A stretch of DNA of 64,000 nucleotides from Paracoccus wurundjeri (GTDB lineage: Bacteria > Pseudomonadota > Alphaproteobacteria > Rhodobacterales > Rhodobacteraceae), in contig NZ_JAUUTZ010000001.1 in assembly GCF_030678915.1 (NCBI RefSeq), positions 394,023 through 458,022 of the forward strand, written 5' to 3'. Numbering within the stretch: position 1 is the stretch's first letter; each line of letters opens with the position of its first letter. This document shows positions 50,982 to 61,170 of this stretch, piece after piece. The notes beneath the pieces were generated by a model. It was not told the origin of the DNA. It searched no databases and was given only the letters and a program-made list of their open reading frames with translations. The translations under genes were made by a program, and so were the position numbers.

Positions 50982-52550
50982 ATGACGAACTTACTTTCGA
51001 TCATTACCTTTTTGCCAATCGTTGCGGCCATCATTCTGGCGCTGTTCCTGCGCGGTGATGACGAAGCGGCGCAGAAGAATGCCAAATGGCTGGCCCTGAT
51101 CGCGACATCGGCGACATTCGTGATCTCGCTGTTCCTGCTGACGGGCTTCAATCCGGCGGATACCGGGTTCCAGTTCGTCGAGGATCACGCATGGATCATG
51201 GGCTTGCGCTACAAGATGGGCGTCGATGGCATTTCGATACTGTTCGTGATGCTGACCACCTTCCTGATGCCGTTGACGATCCTGTCGACATGGGACGTCA
51301 AGACGCGTGTGAAGGAATACATGATCGCCTTTCTGGCCCTTGAGGGGCTGATGATCGGCGTTTTCACGGCGCTTGACCTGTTCCTGTTCTACCTGTTCTT
51401 CGAGGCCGGCCTGATCCCGATGTTCCTGATCATCGGGATCTGGGGTGGGCAGAACCGTATCTATGCAGCGTTCAAGTTCTTTCTCTATACCTTCCTTGGC
51501 TCGGTGCTGATGCTGGTTGCGATGATTGCCATGTACCGGACCGCAGGCACGACGGATATCGCCGTTTTGCTGGACTATAATTTCCCGTCCGAGACGCTGC
51601 GGGTGCTGGGCTTCACCATCGTTGGCGGAATGCAAACGCTGCTGTTCCTGGCCTTCTTTGCCAGTTTCGCGGTCAAGATGCCGATGTGGCCGGTGCATAC
51701 CTGGCTGCCGGACGCTCATGTTCAGGCACCCACCGCGGGCTCGGTCGTGCTGGCGGCGGTGCTGCTGAAGATGGGCGGCTACGGCTTCCTGCGGTTCTCG
51801 CTGCCGATGTTCCCGGTGGCAAGCGAGATGTTGCAGCCGCTGGTCTTCTGGATGTCGGCGATCGCCATTGTCTACACTTCGCTGGTAGCTATGGCCCAAT
51901 CCGATATGAAGAAGCTGATCGCCTATTCCTCGGTGGCGCATATGGGTTACGTGACCATGGGGATTTTTGCCGCCAATCAGCAGGGGCTTGACGGGGCGAT
52001 CTTCCAGATGCTGTCGCACGGGTTCATCTCGGGGGCGCTGTTCCTGTGTGTCGGCGTCATCTATGACCGGATGCACACGCGCGAGATCGATGCCTATGGC
52101 GGATTGGTAAACCGGATGCCTGCCTATGCGCTGGTGTTCATGTTCTTCACGCTTGCCAATGTCGGCCTGCCCGGAACCTCGGGTTTCGTGGGTGAATTCC
52201 TGACATTGATGGGAACGTTCAAGGCGAATACCTGGGTGGCCTTTGTCGCTGCGACGGGCGTAATCCTTTCGGCGGCCTATGCGCTGTGGCTTTATCGCCG
52301 GGTGACGCTTGGCGCGTTGATCAAGGAAAGTCTCAAGATGATCAGCGACCTGACCCCGCGCGAGAAATGGATTTTCGCGCCGCTGGTTGCGATGACGCTG
52401 CTTCTGGGCGTTTATCCGCGCCTTGTCACCGATATCACCGGCCCGGCAGTCGAGGCACTGCTGGTCGGCTATACCGACGCTCTGCCGCACGAGGCGGCTG
52501 ACGGGCTTGCCCCGCTCGGCTCTGCCGCCGCCTCTGAGTCCAGCCATTGA
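50982..52550 (+). CDS. nuoM: NADH-quinone oxidoreductase subunit M
   Basis: NuoM (Nqo13) is an antiporter-like proton-pumping subunit. The 522-residue protein has about 14 membrane segments, with [18 protein letters not shown] (conserved Glu), [32 protein letters not shown] and [19 protein letters not shown] (conserved Lys and His), in pieces. It starts two bases after nuoL. Confidence 0.96.
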   Translation: MTNLLSIITFLPIVAAIILALFLRGDDEAAQKNAKWLALIATSATFVISLFLLTGFNPADTGFQFVEDHAWIMGLRYKMGVDGISILFVMLTTFLMPLTILSTWDVKTRVKEYMIAFLALEGLMIGVFTALDLFLFYLFFEAGLIPMFLIIGIWGGQNRIYAAFKFFLYTFLGSVLMLVAMIAMYRTAGTTDIAVLLDYNFPSETLRVLGFTIVGGMQTLLFLAFFASFAVKMPMWPVHTWLPDAHVQAPTAGSVVLAAVLLKMGGYGFLRFSLPMFPVASEMLQPLVFWMSAIAIVYTSLVAMAQSDMKKLIAYSSVAHMGYVTMGIFAANQQGLDGAIFQMLSHGFISGALFLCVGVIYDRMHTREIDAYGGLVNRMPAYALVFMFFTLANVGLPGTSGFVGEFLTLMGTFKANTWVAFVAATGVILSAAYALWLYRRVTLGALIKESLKMISDLTPREKWIFAPLVAMTLLLGVYPRLVTDITGPAVEALLVGYTDALPHEAADGLAPLGSAAASESSH

Positions 52551-52560
52551 GGAAAGCAAG

Positions 52561-54069
52561 ATGACCGCGCTCGATTTCTCGACCATTCTGCCCGAGCTGC
52601 TGCTGGCCATCTATGCGCTGGTGGCGCTGTTGGCCGGGGCGTATTTCGGTAAGGATGCCATTGCAAAACCGATCATGTGGGCGACCGTCGCGGCGCTGCT
52701 GCTGGCCGGGTTATATATCGGCCTTGGCAACCAGCCCGCGCAGCAGACCGCCTTTTATGGCATGTTCATCGACGATCCCTTTGCGCGCTTCGCGAAGGTG
52801 ACGATCCTTGTCTCTGCCGCCGCAGTTCTTGCAATGAGCGCGGATTACATGATGCGGCGTGGCCTGATGCGGTTCGAATATCCCGTGCTGATTGCCCTGG
52901 CGGCAATCGGCATGATGATGATGGTTTCTGCCGGAGATCTGCTGTCGCTTTATCTGGGATTGGAACTCCAATCCCTGTCGCTATACGTCGTGGCGGCGAT
53001 GCGTCGGGAAAGCGCCAAATCCTCGGAGGCAGGGCTGAAATATTTCGTGCTTGGCGCGCTTAGTTCCGGTCTGCTGCTGTTCGGTGCGTCGCTGGTTTAT
53101 GGCTTTGCTGGAACCACGAATTTCGAAGCGATTGCGGGAACCGTGACCGGCGACAGTCTGTCGATCGGGATTCTTTTCGGTCTGGTCTTCCTGCTGGTCG
53201 GTCTTGCCTTCAAGGTCTCGGCGGTACCGTTCCATATGTGGACGCCGGATGTCTATGAAGGTGCGCCCACGCCGGTTGCGGCCTTCTTCGCCACCGCGCC
53301 CAAAGTTGCGGCCATGGCGCTTCTGGCGCGGTTGTTGTTCGGCGCATTCGGGAACGTGACCGGCGACTGGGGGCAGATCGTCGCGGCGCTTGCGGTCATG
53401 TCGATGTTCCTTGGCTCGATTGCCGGGATCGGGCAGCGTAATATCAAGCGCCTGATGGCCTATTCCTCGATTGCGCATATGGGGTTCGCTCTGGTCGGAC
53501 TTGCCTCCGGCACCGCCGACGGGGTGCAGGCGATGCTGCTTTACATGGCGATCTATGCGGTGATGAATGTCGGTACCTTTGCCTTCATCCTCTCGATGGA
53601 ACGTGACGGCGAACCGGTGACCGATCTGGACAGCCTGAACCGCTTTGCCCTGTCCGAGCCGACAAAGGGAATGGCTGTGCTGTTCCTGATGTTCAGCCTT
53701 GCCGGCGTTCCGCCTTTTCTGGGCTTTTTCGCCAAGCTTGGCGTGCTTTCGGCGGCTGTCGACTCGGGAATGGCTTGGCTTGCGGTGCTGGGTGTCGTCG
53801 CCTCGGTCATTGGCGCGTTCTATTACCTGCGGATCGTCTATTACATGTATTTCGGCGCCGAGGGCGACGCTATCGCAAGCCGTATGGGATTGATGCAATA
53901 TCTGGCTTTGATCGTGCCCGCGGCCGTTCTGCTGCTTGGCGCGGCCTCGATGATGGGTGCCGACCAGGCCGCCGCCACAGCGGCGCAATCGCTTGTCGCG
54001 CCCGAGGCCGCGGCAGCAGGCGCAGATGCCGTGGAAGGCCAGAGCCCCGCCGGGACGGATAGTGAATAA
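52561..54069 (+). CDS. nuoN: NADH-quinone oxidoreductase subunit N
   Basis: NuoN (Nqo14) is the last of the three antiporter-like subunits. The 502-residue protein has [18 protein letters not shown] (conserved Glu), [36 protein letters not shown], with the conserved Lys, and [19 protein letters not shown], in pieces. I chose the ATG at 52561 after GAGGAAAG rather than a long in-frame extension into nuoM. Its Ala-rich tail ([17 protein letters not shown]) overlaps the start of birA by eight bases. Confidence 0.95.
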   Translation: MTALDFSTILPELLLAIYALVALLAGAYFGKDAIAKPIMWATVAALLLAGLYIGLGNQPAQQTAFYGMFIDDPFARFAKVTILVSAAAVLAMSADYMMRRGLMRFEYPVLIALAAIGMMMMVSAGDLLSLYLGLELQSLSLYVVAAMRRESAKSSEAGLKYFVLGALSSGLLLFGASLVYGFAGTTNFEAIAGTVTGDSLSIGILFGLVFLLVGLAFKVSAVPFHMWTPDVYEGAPTPVAAFFATAPKVAAMALLARLLFGAFGNVTGDWGQIVAALAVMSMFLGSIAGIGQRNIKRLMAYSSIAHMGFALVGLASGTADGVQAMLLYMAIYAVMNVGTFAFILSMERDGEPVTDLDSLNRFALSEPTKGMAVLFLMFSLAGVPPFLGFFAKLGVLSAAVDSGMAWLAVLGVVASVIGAFYYLRIVYYMYFGAEGDAIASRMGLMQYLALIVPAAVLLLGAASMMGADQAAATAAQSLVAPEAAAAGADAVEGQSPAGTDSE

Positions 54070-54835
54070 TCGGGCGATCGCGGATTGGCCCGACGGCGTG
54101 GCCCGGCATGTTCTGGAGCGCGTGGACAGCACGAATGCCGAGGCTTTTCGCCTTGCTCCGCATCTGAGCGGACCCGCCTGGATCATGGCGCGACGACAAG
54201 AGGCCGGGCGCGGTCGCCGCGGACGGCCCTGGAACGATCCTCCGGGGAATTTCGCCGCCACACTGGTGCTTCGCCCAACGGGCGGCCCGGGTGAGGCGGC
54301 GCGGCTGTCCTTTGTCGCGGCACTTGCCTTGCACGATGCGTTGGTTGCCCTGTGCGGTCCGCAGATTCGGCTTGCCCTGAAATGGCCGAACGATGTGCTG
54401 CTGAATGGCGGCAAGCTGTCGGGTATTCTTCTGGAAAGCAGCGGAACCGGTGGCAGCATGACATCGCTCGCCATCGGCATCGGCGTCAACCTTGCGGCTG
54501 CACCGGAATCCGAACAGGTCGAGGCCGGGGCGATGCGTCCCGTCAGCCTGCTGGGTGAAACCGGGCTGACGATCACGCCCGAGGAATTGCTGGACGCGCT
54601 TGCGCCGGCGTTCAATGACTGGGCGCGGCGCATGGAGAATGAGGGCTTTGCGCCGATCCGTCAGGCATGGCTGGCGCGGGCGGCAAGACTGGGCGAAACC
54701 ATTCTTGCGCGTGCCGGGAATACCCGGATCGAAGGCCGCTTTGACGGCATAGACGAAACCGGCGCACTGATCCTGACAACGGCGGGTGGCAGGCAAGCAA
54801 TACCTGCTGCCGAGATATATTTCAGCGAGGGCTGA
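54062..54835 (+). CDS. birA: Biotin-[acetyl-CoA-carboxylase] ligase BirA
   Basis: BirA activates biotin to biotinyl-AMP and attaches it to carboxylase lysines. The 257-residue protein has the biotin-binding loop [21 protein letters not shown] and [18 protein letters not shown], with a C-terminal SH3-like domain. It lacks the N-terminal HTH of E. coli BirA (about 60 residues shorter), so it is not expected to be a repressor. A GTG at 54062 overlapping nuoN is the best start; an in-frame extension further up lies in nuoN. In Paracoccus birA also follows the nuo genes. PYC in this window is a likely target. Confidence 0.9.
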   Translation: MNNRAIADWPDGVARHVLERVDSTNAEAFRLAPHLSGPAWIMARRQEAGRGRRGRPWNDPPGNFAATLVLRPTGGPGEAARLSFVAALALHDALVALCGPQIRLALKWPNDVLLNGGKLSGILLESSGTGGSMTSLAIGIGVNLAAAPESEQVEAGAMRPVSLLGETGLTITPEELLDALAPAFNDWARRMENEGFAPIRQAWLARAARLGETILARAGNTRIEGRFDGIDETGALILTTAGGRQAIPAAEIYFSEG

Positions 54836-54839
54836 GGAC

Positions 54840-55619
54840 ATGCTTCTGTGTATCGACACGGGCAATACCAATACGGTTTTTTCGATCTGGGACGGCAACA
54901 AGTTCCTGACGCATTGGCGCATTGCGACTGATCACCGTCGCACTGCGGATGAATATTATGTCTGGCTGTCCACCTTGATCGCGGTGCGGAAATTCGAACT
55001 GGACATCGATGCCTGCATCATCAGTGCCACCGCCCCGCGCGTTCTGTTCAATCTGCGTGTGCTGTGCAATCGCTATTTCGGCATCCGCCCGCTGGTCGTG
55101 GGCAAGCCTGAATGCCTTCTGCCGGTTGAGCCGCGCGTGGATCCGGGGCAACGCGTCGGCCCGGACCGGCTGGCGAATACCGTGGGCGCTTTTGACCGGC
55201 ATGGCGGCTATACGGTGGTGGTCGATTTCGGCACCGCGACTAATTTCGATCTGGTCGATTGCGATGGTGCCTATGCGGGCGGCGTTATCGCCCCCGGTGT
55301 GAACCTGTCGCTTGAGGCCCTGCATATGGCTGCGGCTGCGCTGCCGCATGTGGATGTGACCACCCCCGAGCGGGTTATCGGAACGAATACGGTTGCCTGT
55401 ATCCAGTCGGGCATTTACTGGGGTTATATCGGCCTGATAGAAGGCATCATCAAGCGCATCCGTATCGAACGGAACCACGATTTCAAAGTTGTGGCGACCG
55501 GGGGGCTTGCGCCGCTTTTCGATCAGGGATTTGACCTCTTCGACACAATCGAAGACGATCTGACGATGCACGGATTACGACTTATACACGATTACAACAA
55601 GGAGATGGGCAATGGCTGA
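54840..55619 (+). CDS. coaX: Type III pantothenate kinase
   Basis: CoaX phosphorylates pantothenate, the first step in making coenzyme A. The 259-residue protein begins MLLCIDTGNTNTVFSIWDG, with the phosphate loop DTGNTNT, then has the G-P-D-R-L motif (VGPDRLANTVGAF), the DFGTATNFDLVD catalytic segment and the C-terminal VATGGLAPLF. The ATG at 54840 follows birA by four bases. Its end overlaps rnj by eight bases. Confidence 0.94.
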   Translation: MLLCIDTGNTNTVFSIWDGNKFLTHWRIATDHRRTADEYYVWLSTLIAVRKFELDIDACIISATAPRVLFNLRVLCNRYFGIRPLVVGKPECLLPVEPRVDPGQRVGPDRLANTVGAFDRHGGYTVVVDFGTATNFDLVDCDGAYAGGVIAPGVNLSLEALHMAAAALPHVDVTTPERVIGTNTVACIQSGIYWGYIGLIEGIIKRIRIERNHDFKVVATGGLAPLFDQGFDLFDTIEDDLTMHGLRLIHDYNKEMGNG

Positions 55620-57288
55620 ACGCCTGTTTTATCTGCCGCTGGGCGGCGCGGGCGAAATCGGCATGAACGCCTATGTCTATGGGTATGGCGCGCCGGGCAA
55701 GGAACGTCTGATCCTTGTCGATCTGGGCGTGACATTCGGGGATATGGATTCCAGCCCAGGGATCGACCTGATCATGCCTGACGTGACCTGGCTTGAGGAA
55801 AACCGCGATCGGCTGGAGGCGATCTTTATCACCCACGGTCACGAAGATCATCTTGGCGCAATCGCGCATCTGTGGCCCCGGCTTGGCGTGCCGGTCTATG
55901 CGCGCAAGTTCACCGCCACGCTTTGCCGGCTGAAACTGGAAGAGGTGGGTTTGCCCGCCGATACGGTGAAGATCGTGGAACCGCGCCCGCATGTCGTCGA
56001 GAAAGGGCCGTTCTCGGTTCAGTTCCTGCCGGTCAGTCACTCGATCCCGGAAAGCGCCGGGCTGATCATCGACACGCCCGCCGGACGGATCCTGCATACC
56101 GGCGATCTGAAACTGGATGAAACGCCGGTTGTCGGCGATCCTTTCGAGCCCGCAAAATGGCAGGAGATTGCCAATGAGGGGCAGGGGATCAAGGTTATGG
56201 TCTGCGATTCCACCAATGTATTCACGACACATCCCGGCCGGTCCGAAACCGTTCTGGCCGAACCTATCCGTGACTGGGTGATCGCGCAGCAGAACATGGT
56301 GGTCGCCACCACCTTCGCCAGTAATATCGCCCGCCTCAGAACGCTTGCCGACGCAGCGATTGCCTCGGGCCGCAAGGTATGCCTGCTGGGGCGCGCCATG
56401 CGTCGAATGGTTTCGGTGGGGCTCGAGACCGGCATCCTGACCGATTTTCCCGAAACCATCGGCCCGGATGAGGCGACGGATCTGCCGCGCGACAAGGTCA
56501 TGCTGATCGTCACCGGCTCTCAGGGTGAACGTCGCGCCGCAAGTGCTCAATTGTCGCGTGGGCGCTATCTTGGCTTGTCGCTGAAAGAAGGTGACAGTTT
56601 CCTGTTCAGCTCGAAGACCATTCCCGGGAATGAGCGGTCGGTCGGACGTATCATGAATGCGCTCAGCGAACTGGGTGTGAATGTGTTCGATGACAAGGAC
56701 GGGCTGTATCATGTCTCGGGCCACGCAAACCGCCCGGATATCGAACGTATCCACGATCTGATGAAACCGCAGATCGTTGTGCCGATGCATGGCGAGCATC
56801 TGCATCTGCGTGAACATGTCGAGATCGCGCGTAGCAAGGGCTCAATTGCCGAGATCGTTACCAATGGCACAATGCTTGAGCTTACCGGTGATATGCCCCG
56901 GGTGATCGATCATGTCGAAACCGGACGGCTGTATCTTGACGGCAATACCCTGATCGGCGCCATGGACGGGATCGTGCGCGACCGTATCCGCATGGCGTTG
57001 AACGGCCATGCTCTGATCAGCGTGATCGTGGATGAAGAGGACAATGTGCTGCCCGACGCATGGGTCGAACTGATGGGTCTTCCCGCCCAGACGCGCGGTG
57101 GCGACGATCTGCCCCGGCATGTGGAGACCGAACTGGCCGAGTTTCTGGAAACCGCCAACCGCAAGACTGTCGCGGATGACAAGAAACTTGACGAGGCGAT
57201 CCGCAAGATTACCCGTCAGGTCTGCATGGAAGAAATCGGCAAGAAGCCCGAGGTGACCGTTATCATCAGCCGCTTGACGGCAGAGTAG
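55612..57288 (+). CDS. rnj: Ribonuclease J
   Basis: RNase J is a metallo-beta-lactamase-fold nuclease with 5'-exo and endonuclease activity, used for rRNA and mRNA processing in alphaproteobacteria. The 558-residue protein has AIFITHGHEDHLGAIAHLWP (the metal-binding HxHxDH), LPVSHSIPESAGL, HTGDLKLDETPV and, near the middle, IVTGSQGERRAASAQLS and PMHGEHLHLREH of the beta-CASP region. It ends before a hairpin. Confidence 0.94.
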   Translation: MAERLFYLPLGGAGEIGMNAYVYGYGAPGKERLILVDLGVTFGDMDSSPGIDLIMPDVTWLEENRDRLEAIFITHGHEDHLGAIAHLWPRLGVPVYARKFTATLCRLKLEEVGLPADTVKIVEPRPHVVEKGPFSVQFLPVSHSIPESAGLIIDTPAGRILHTGDLKLDETPVVGDPFEPAKWQEIANEGQGIKVMVCDSTNVFTTHPGRSETVLAEPIRDWVIAQQNMVVATTFASNIARLRTLADAAIASGRKVCLLGRAMRRMVSVGLETGILTDFPETIGPDEATDLPRDKVMLIVTGSQGERRAASAQLSRGRYLGLSLKEGDSFLFSSKTIPGNERSVGRIMNALSELGVNVFDDKDGLYHVSGHANRPDIERIHDLMKPQIVVPMHGEHLHLREHVEIARSKGSIAEIVTNGTMLELTGDMPRVIDHVETGRLYLDGNTLIGAMDGIVRDRIRMALNGHALISVIVDEEDNVLPDAWVELMGLPAQTRGGDDLPRHVETELAEFLETANRKTVADDKKLDEAIRKITRQVCMEEIGKKPEVTVIISRLTAE

Positions 57289-57316
57289 CGATAGGGTTTC
57301 AGGCGTTCTGCGATGG

Positions 57317-57371
57317 CCGGGGGCATATGCCGCCCCCGGATTTCTCGCAAGTTATTTGGGCAAAGAAGATG
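57317..57371 (+). terminator. Hairpin after rnj with a copy of the dispersed element
   Basis: An 8-pair stem CCGGGGGC/GCCCCCGG with a 7-base loop (57317-57339) follows the rnj stop by 28 bases, then ATTT. A copy of the dispersed element, GTTATTTGGGCAAAGAAGATG, lies at 57351-57371 and reaches the start of trmB. Confidence 0.6.
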
Positions 57372-57373
57372 CG

Positions 57374-58090
57374 ATGAGCGAGACTGGAAAATCGGCATTC
57401 GATCCGAACCCGCCACGCCGGAATTTCTATGGCCGGAGGCATGGCAAAACCCTGCGGCATAGTCAGAAGGGCTATCTTCAGGAAGATCTGGGCGAATTGC
57501 GTCCTCGAGGCATCACATTCGATGAAAACCCCGAGCGCAGACCGATTTCTCTTAGCGCCATTTTCGGAGATAACCGGGATGTCTGGTTAGAGATCGGCTT
57601 TGGTGGCGGAGAGCATATGGTGCATATGGCCGCCAGCTATCCGGATGTCGGGATTATCGGCTGCGAGCCATATATCAATGGCGTGGCGATGCTGCTGGGC
57701 AAGATCCGGCAGGCCGGGGTCAGTAATCTCTCGGTCCATCCGGGAGATGCGCGTGACCTGATGGATGTGCTGCCCGATGCAAGTATTGCGCGCAGCTTCC
57801 TGCTATATCCCGATCCTTGGCCCAAGGCGCGCCATCACCGCCGCCGTTTCGTAACGCCCGAGCATCTTCTGCCTCTGGCTCGTGTCATGCGACCGGGGGC
57901 CGAGTTTCGGGTCGCGACCGATATCCCTGATTATGTGCGCCAGACATTGGAAGAAGTGCCTTCGGCCGGATTTGAACTTGTGCAAGAGACGGACAGGCCC
58001 TGGGATGACTGGATCAGCACCAGATACGAGCAAAAGGCCCTGCGCGAGGGCAGAACTCCGCATTACGTGACATTCCGGCGGCAGCCTTAG
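57374..58090 (+). CDS. trmB: tRNA (guanine-N7)-methyltransferase
   Basis: TrmB methylates G46 of tRNAs at N7, using S-adenosylmethionine. The 238-residue protein has the SAM site LEIGFGGGEHMVHMAASYPDVGIIGCEPY and the family signature SFLLYPDPWPKARHHRRRFV, in pieces, and VATDIPDYVRQTLE. The start at 57374 is chosen over 57356 because the earlier start is not ATG and the region belongs to the dispersed element; the ribosome site is weak (GAAGA). Confidence 0.92.
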   Translation: MSETGKSAFDPNPPRRNFYGRRHGKTLRHSQKGYLQEDLGELRPRGITFDENPERRPISLSAIFGDNRDVWLEIGFGGGEHMVHMAASYPDVGIIGCEPYINGVAMLLGKIRQAGVSNLSVHPGDARDLMDVLPDASIARSFLLYPDPWPKARHHRRRFVTPEHLLPLARVMRPGAEFRVATDIPDYVRQTLEEVPSAGFELVQETDRPWDDWISTRYEQKALREGRTPHYVTFRRQP

Positions 58091-58096
58091 ACCGGG

Positions 58097-58117
58097 CTTC
58101 TTCTTTGCTTAAATACC
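58097..58117 (-). repeat. Dispersed element copy after guaA
   Basis: On the minus strand this reads GGTATTTAAGCAAAGAAGAAG, the cleanest copy of the element found also at 12694, 15763 and 57351. It lies 25 bases beyond the guaA stop, in the 51-base gap between the convergent trmB and guaA, in the sense of guaA transcription. No stem-loop precedes it here. Confidence 0.6.
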
Positions 58118-58141
58118 TAAAGAAAAATCATCCGCACGCGA

Positions 58142-59701
58142 TCACTCCCACTCGATCGTGCCCGGTGGCTTCGAGGTAATGTCATAGGTACAGCGGTTGA
58201 TTCCCTTGACCTCATTGATGATCCGGGTTGCGGTTTCGCCAAGGAATTCATGGCTGAACGGGTAGTAATCGGCAGTCATTCCATCCACCGAGGTCACAGC
58301 CCGCAAGGCGCAGGCATAATCATATGTCCGCCCGTCGCCCATCACGCCGACCGTGCGAACCGGAAGGATGGCGACGAAAGCCTGCCAGATCTCGTCATAG
58401 AGCCCATGTTTGCGGATCTGATCGATGAAGACCGCATCCGCCTTGCGAAGGATTTCCAGCTTGTCACGGGTGATTTCCCCGGGGCAGCGGATCGCCAGAC
58501 CGGGACCGGGGAAGGGATGGCGGCCAATGAATTTTTCGGGCAGGCCAAGTTCACGCCCCAATGCGCGAACCTCATCCTTGAACAGCGCACGCAAAGGCTC
58601 GACCAGTTTCAGCCCCATCTTTTCGGGCAGACCGCCGACATTATGGTGCGATTTGATGGTGACCGACGGTCCGCCGCTGAACGAGACGCTTTCGATCACA
58701 TCGGGATAAAGCGTGCCTTGCGCCAGGAATTCGGCGCCCTCGATATCATTCGCATATTTCTGAAACACGTCGATGAACAGCTTGCCGATGGTCTTGCGCT
58801 TGACCTCGGGATCGCTGACACCTTCAAGCGCACCAAGGAATAGTTCGCTTTCATCGGCATGAACCAGCGGGATATTGTAGTTGTCGCGGAACATCGAGAC
58901 GACTTCCTGTGCCTCGTTCAGCCGCAAGAGGCCGTGATCGACGAAGACGCAGGTCAGTTGATCGCCGATTGCCTCATGGATCAGAACGGCCGCAACCGAG
59001 GAATCCACCCCGCCCGACAGCCCGCAGATCACCTTGCGGTCGCCGACCTGCTCGCGGATCCGGGCAATCGCTTCGTCGCGATAGCTTGCCATGGTCCAGT
59101 CGCCTGTAAAGCCGGCCAGACGCACGAAGTTTTCCAGCATTTTCCGGCCATTGGCGGTGTGATGCACCTCGGGGTGGAACTGGACGGCGTAAAAATGGCG
59201 GGCTTCATCCGCAATCATCGCCATGGGCGCATTCGGCGATGTGCCGATGATCTCGAAACCCGGGGCCAGCTGGGTTACCCGATCACCATGACTCATCCAG
59301 ACTTCTTCCCGGCCCGTTTCGAACAGACCGTTGAAGATGCCGTCGCCTTTATGACCGGCGGCGGGCGAGATGAAGGCGCGGCCATATTCGGCGTGATGAC
59401 CGGCTTCGACGCGACCGCCAAGCTGTTCCATCATCACCTGCTGGCCGTAGCAGATGCCGAAAACCGGCACGCCCAGCCCGAATACTTCCTGAGGGGCACG
59501 GGGGCTCTCGGCCTCGGTCACGCTGGCCGGACCGCCTGACAGAATCACCGCTTTCGGGGCGATCTGTTGCAGGGTCTCGGCAGTGACCGCATTGAAGGGG
59601 CGGATTTCGGAATAGATGTTCAACTCGCGCAGGCGGCGGGCAATAAGCTGCGTCACCTGAGAACCGAAATCGATGATGAGAAGGCACTGATGTTGGGTCA
59701 T
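58142..59701 (-). CDS. guaA: GMP synthase (glutamine-hydrolysing)
   Basis: GuaA turns XMP into GMP with glutamine and ATP. The 519-residue protein has the class I amidotransferase domain ([19 protein letters not shown], with the nucleophile Cys, and FHPEVHHT), the ATP-PPase domain with the P-loop [22 protein letters not shown], in pieces, and a C-terminal domain ending KPPGTIEWE. All catalytic parts are present. It starts 111 bases after livM on the same strand, with another degenerate element copy in that gap. Confidence 0.97.
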   Translation of the reverse strand: MTQHQCLLIIDFGSQVTQLIARRLRELNIYSEIRPFNAVTAETLQQIAPKAVILSGGPASVTEAESPRAPQEVFGLGVPVFGICYGQQVMMEQLGGRVEAGHHAEYGRAFISPAAGHKGDGIFNGLFETGREEVWMSHGDRVTQLAPGFEIIGTSPNAPMAMIADEARHFYAVQFHPEVHHTANGRKMLENFVRLAGFTGDWTMASYRDEAIARIREQVGDRKVICGLSGGVDSSVAAVLIHEAIGDQLTCVFVDHGLLRLNEAQEVVSMFRDNYNIPLVHADESELFLGALEGVSDPEVKRKTIGKLFIDVFQKYANDIEGAEFLAQGTLYPDVIESVSFSGGPSVTIKSHHNVGGLPEKMGLKLVEPLRALFKDEVRALGRELGLPEKFIGRHPFPGPGLAIRCPGEITRDKLEILRKADAVFIDQIRKHGLYDEIWQAFVAILPVRTVGVMGDGRTYDYACALRAVTSVDGMTADYYPFSHEFLGETATRIINEVKGINRCTYDITSKPPGTIEWE

Positions 59702-59784
59702 GAATGCGCTTTAAGCGGCGGCGGCGAATGGTGCAAGTGGTCAGCCGGGGAAATGCGGCTCGGCCCCGCCGCCTTGCGGTGATT

Positions 59785-59810
59785 CCCCGGGATATTTCAA
59801 TGAAGAAGCG
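59785..59810 (+). repeat. Degenerate copy of the dispersed element upstream of guaA
   Basis: CCCCGGGATATTT followed by CAATGAAGAAGCG resembles the element at 12694, 15763, 57351 and 58097, but with several changes. It is on the plus strand, against the direction of both guaA and livM. Confidence 0.4.
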
Positions 59811-59811
59811 C

Positions 59812-61155
59812 CTATCGTTCGGGTACCAGCCCGCGTGGGGCAAAACGCAGGACCAGCAGCAGCACCAGACCCATGGCGATGAAACGCATATGCGCGGCAC
59901 CCTCGAGCAGGCCTGATTTGAAACTGCTTGCAGGAAGCGGCGCAGTCAGGAACGCGATCAGTGCCGGTCCCCAGACCTCGGCCTTGATCCAGAGGAACCA
60001 GATCAGTACGCCTCCCAAAGCCGCGCCCCAGTTATTCCCCGATCCACCGACGATCACCATGACCCAGATCAGGAAAGTATAGCGCAGCGGATTATAACCG
60101 ACAGGCGCCATCAAACCGTCAAGCGTGATCATCATCGCGCCAGCGATACCGATTACCGCCGAGCCAAGGATGAACACCTGTAGATGCCGGGCGGTCACAT
60201 CCTTGCCCATGGCCTCGGCCGCAGTCTCATTGTCACGGATCGCGCGCATCATGCGGCCCCATGGCGATTTCAGAGCAAGTTCGGCAAGCAGGATGAGCAG
60301 CAGCAGCACGACCAGAAACAGCAGCATATAGCACAGCTTTACCCAGATTCCCGAGGCGGTCGACGCCGCCATACCCCAGCTATTCGCGAATTCCATGAAT
60401 TCGGGATTCCGTTGCAGCTGAATTTCAAACGGAACGGGGCGGGGGATTGCCGTGATATTCTTGACGCCGCGGGCCAGCCAGTCTTCGTTCTTCAGGACGG
60501 CGATGATGATTTCACCGATACCAAGTGTCGCGATTGCAAGATAATCCGAGCGCAGCCCGAGTGCGACTTTGCCCACGGCCCATGCCGCGGCGGCCGCGAA
60601 TATGCCACCGGCCAGCCAGGACAGCAGAATTGGCAGCCCCAAACCGCCGATATTGCCGTGACGCGCGGGATTGTTGGATTCAATCGCCGTCACCGCCGGA
60701 TCGAAAAGCCCGCGATAGAGGACGAATCCCGCGATCAGCAGGGCGGTCAGTGCCAGTCCCCGCAGCTTGCCCCTTGGCATATGCCGCCATAACATTGATG
60801 CCAGAGCCAATGTGCCGACGGCCGTGGCAAGGGCAATGAGCATCCGCGGTCCGCCCGCCTGCCATGCGCCCTCGACCGGGGCGGTCGAGATCAGAACCGG
60901 GGCAAGGCCGCCAAGCGCGAAAAAACCCACCACGCCGACATTGAACAGGCCCGCATAGCCCCATTGCATGTTGACGCCCAACGCGGTGATCGCCGAAATC
61001 AGACCCATATTCAGAATGGCCAGAGAGGTGTTCCAGCTTCCCGAGAACATGCCATTCCTGACCGTGCCCTCAAGAATGAAAAGCACGGCAAGAATGGCGA
61101 ACAGGATCGGGGCGCGCCAGTGACTGGCTGCGGCTGCCTGACGGTTCGTGGACAT
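59812..61155 (-). CDS. livM: Branched-chain amino acid ABC transporter permease LivM
   Basis: LivM is one of the two membrane subunits of the high-affinity leucine/isoleucine/valine uptake system. The 447-residue protein has about ten membrane segments and the family motif RAIRDNETAAEAMGKDVTARHLQVFILGSAVIGIAGAM in pieces (the EAA-like loop), followed by VIVGGSGNNWGAALGGVLIWFL. It is longer than E. coli LivM because of N-terminal and central hydrophobic stretches. Substrate could also be another amino acid or urea; the neighbours fit the amino-acid type. It is 15 bases after livH. Confidence 0.9.
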   Translation of the reverse strand: MSTNRQAAAASHWRAPILFAILAVLFILEGTVRNGMFSGSWNTSLAILNMGLISAITALGVNMQWGYAGLFNVGVVGFFALGGLAPVLISTAPVEGAWQAGGPRMLIALATAVGTLALASMLWRHMPRGKLRGLALTALLIAGFVLYRGLFDPAVTAIESNNPARHGNIGGLGLPILLSWLAGGIFAAAAAWAVGKVALGLRSDYLAIATLGIGEIIIAVLKNEDWLARGVKNITAIPRPVPFEIQLQRNPEFMEFANSWGMAASTASGIWVKLCYMLLFLVVLLLLILLAELALKSPWGRMMRAIRDNETAAEAMGKDVTARHLQVFILGSAVIGIAGAMMITLDGLMAPVGYNPLRYTFLIWVMVIVGGSGNNWGAALGGVLIWFLWIKAEVWGPALIAFLTAPLPASSFKSGLLEGAAHMRFIAMGLVLLLVLRFAPRGLVPER

Positions 61156-61170
61156 GCGCGGAACCTCTCT

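Noticed and set aside
49010..54633. Very long minus-strand ORFs opposite nuoL, nuoM and nuoN
   Set aside because: Shadows of the membrane-subunit genes; they are rich in His, Gln and Arg and lack start signals.
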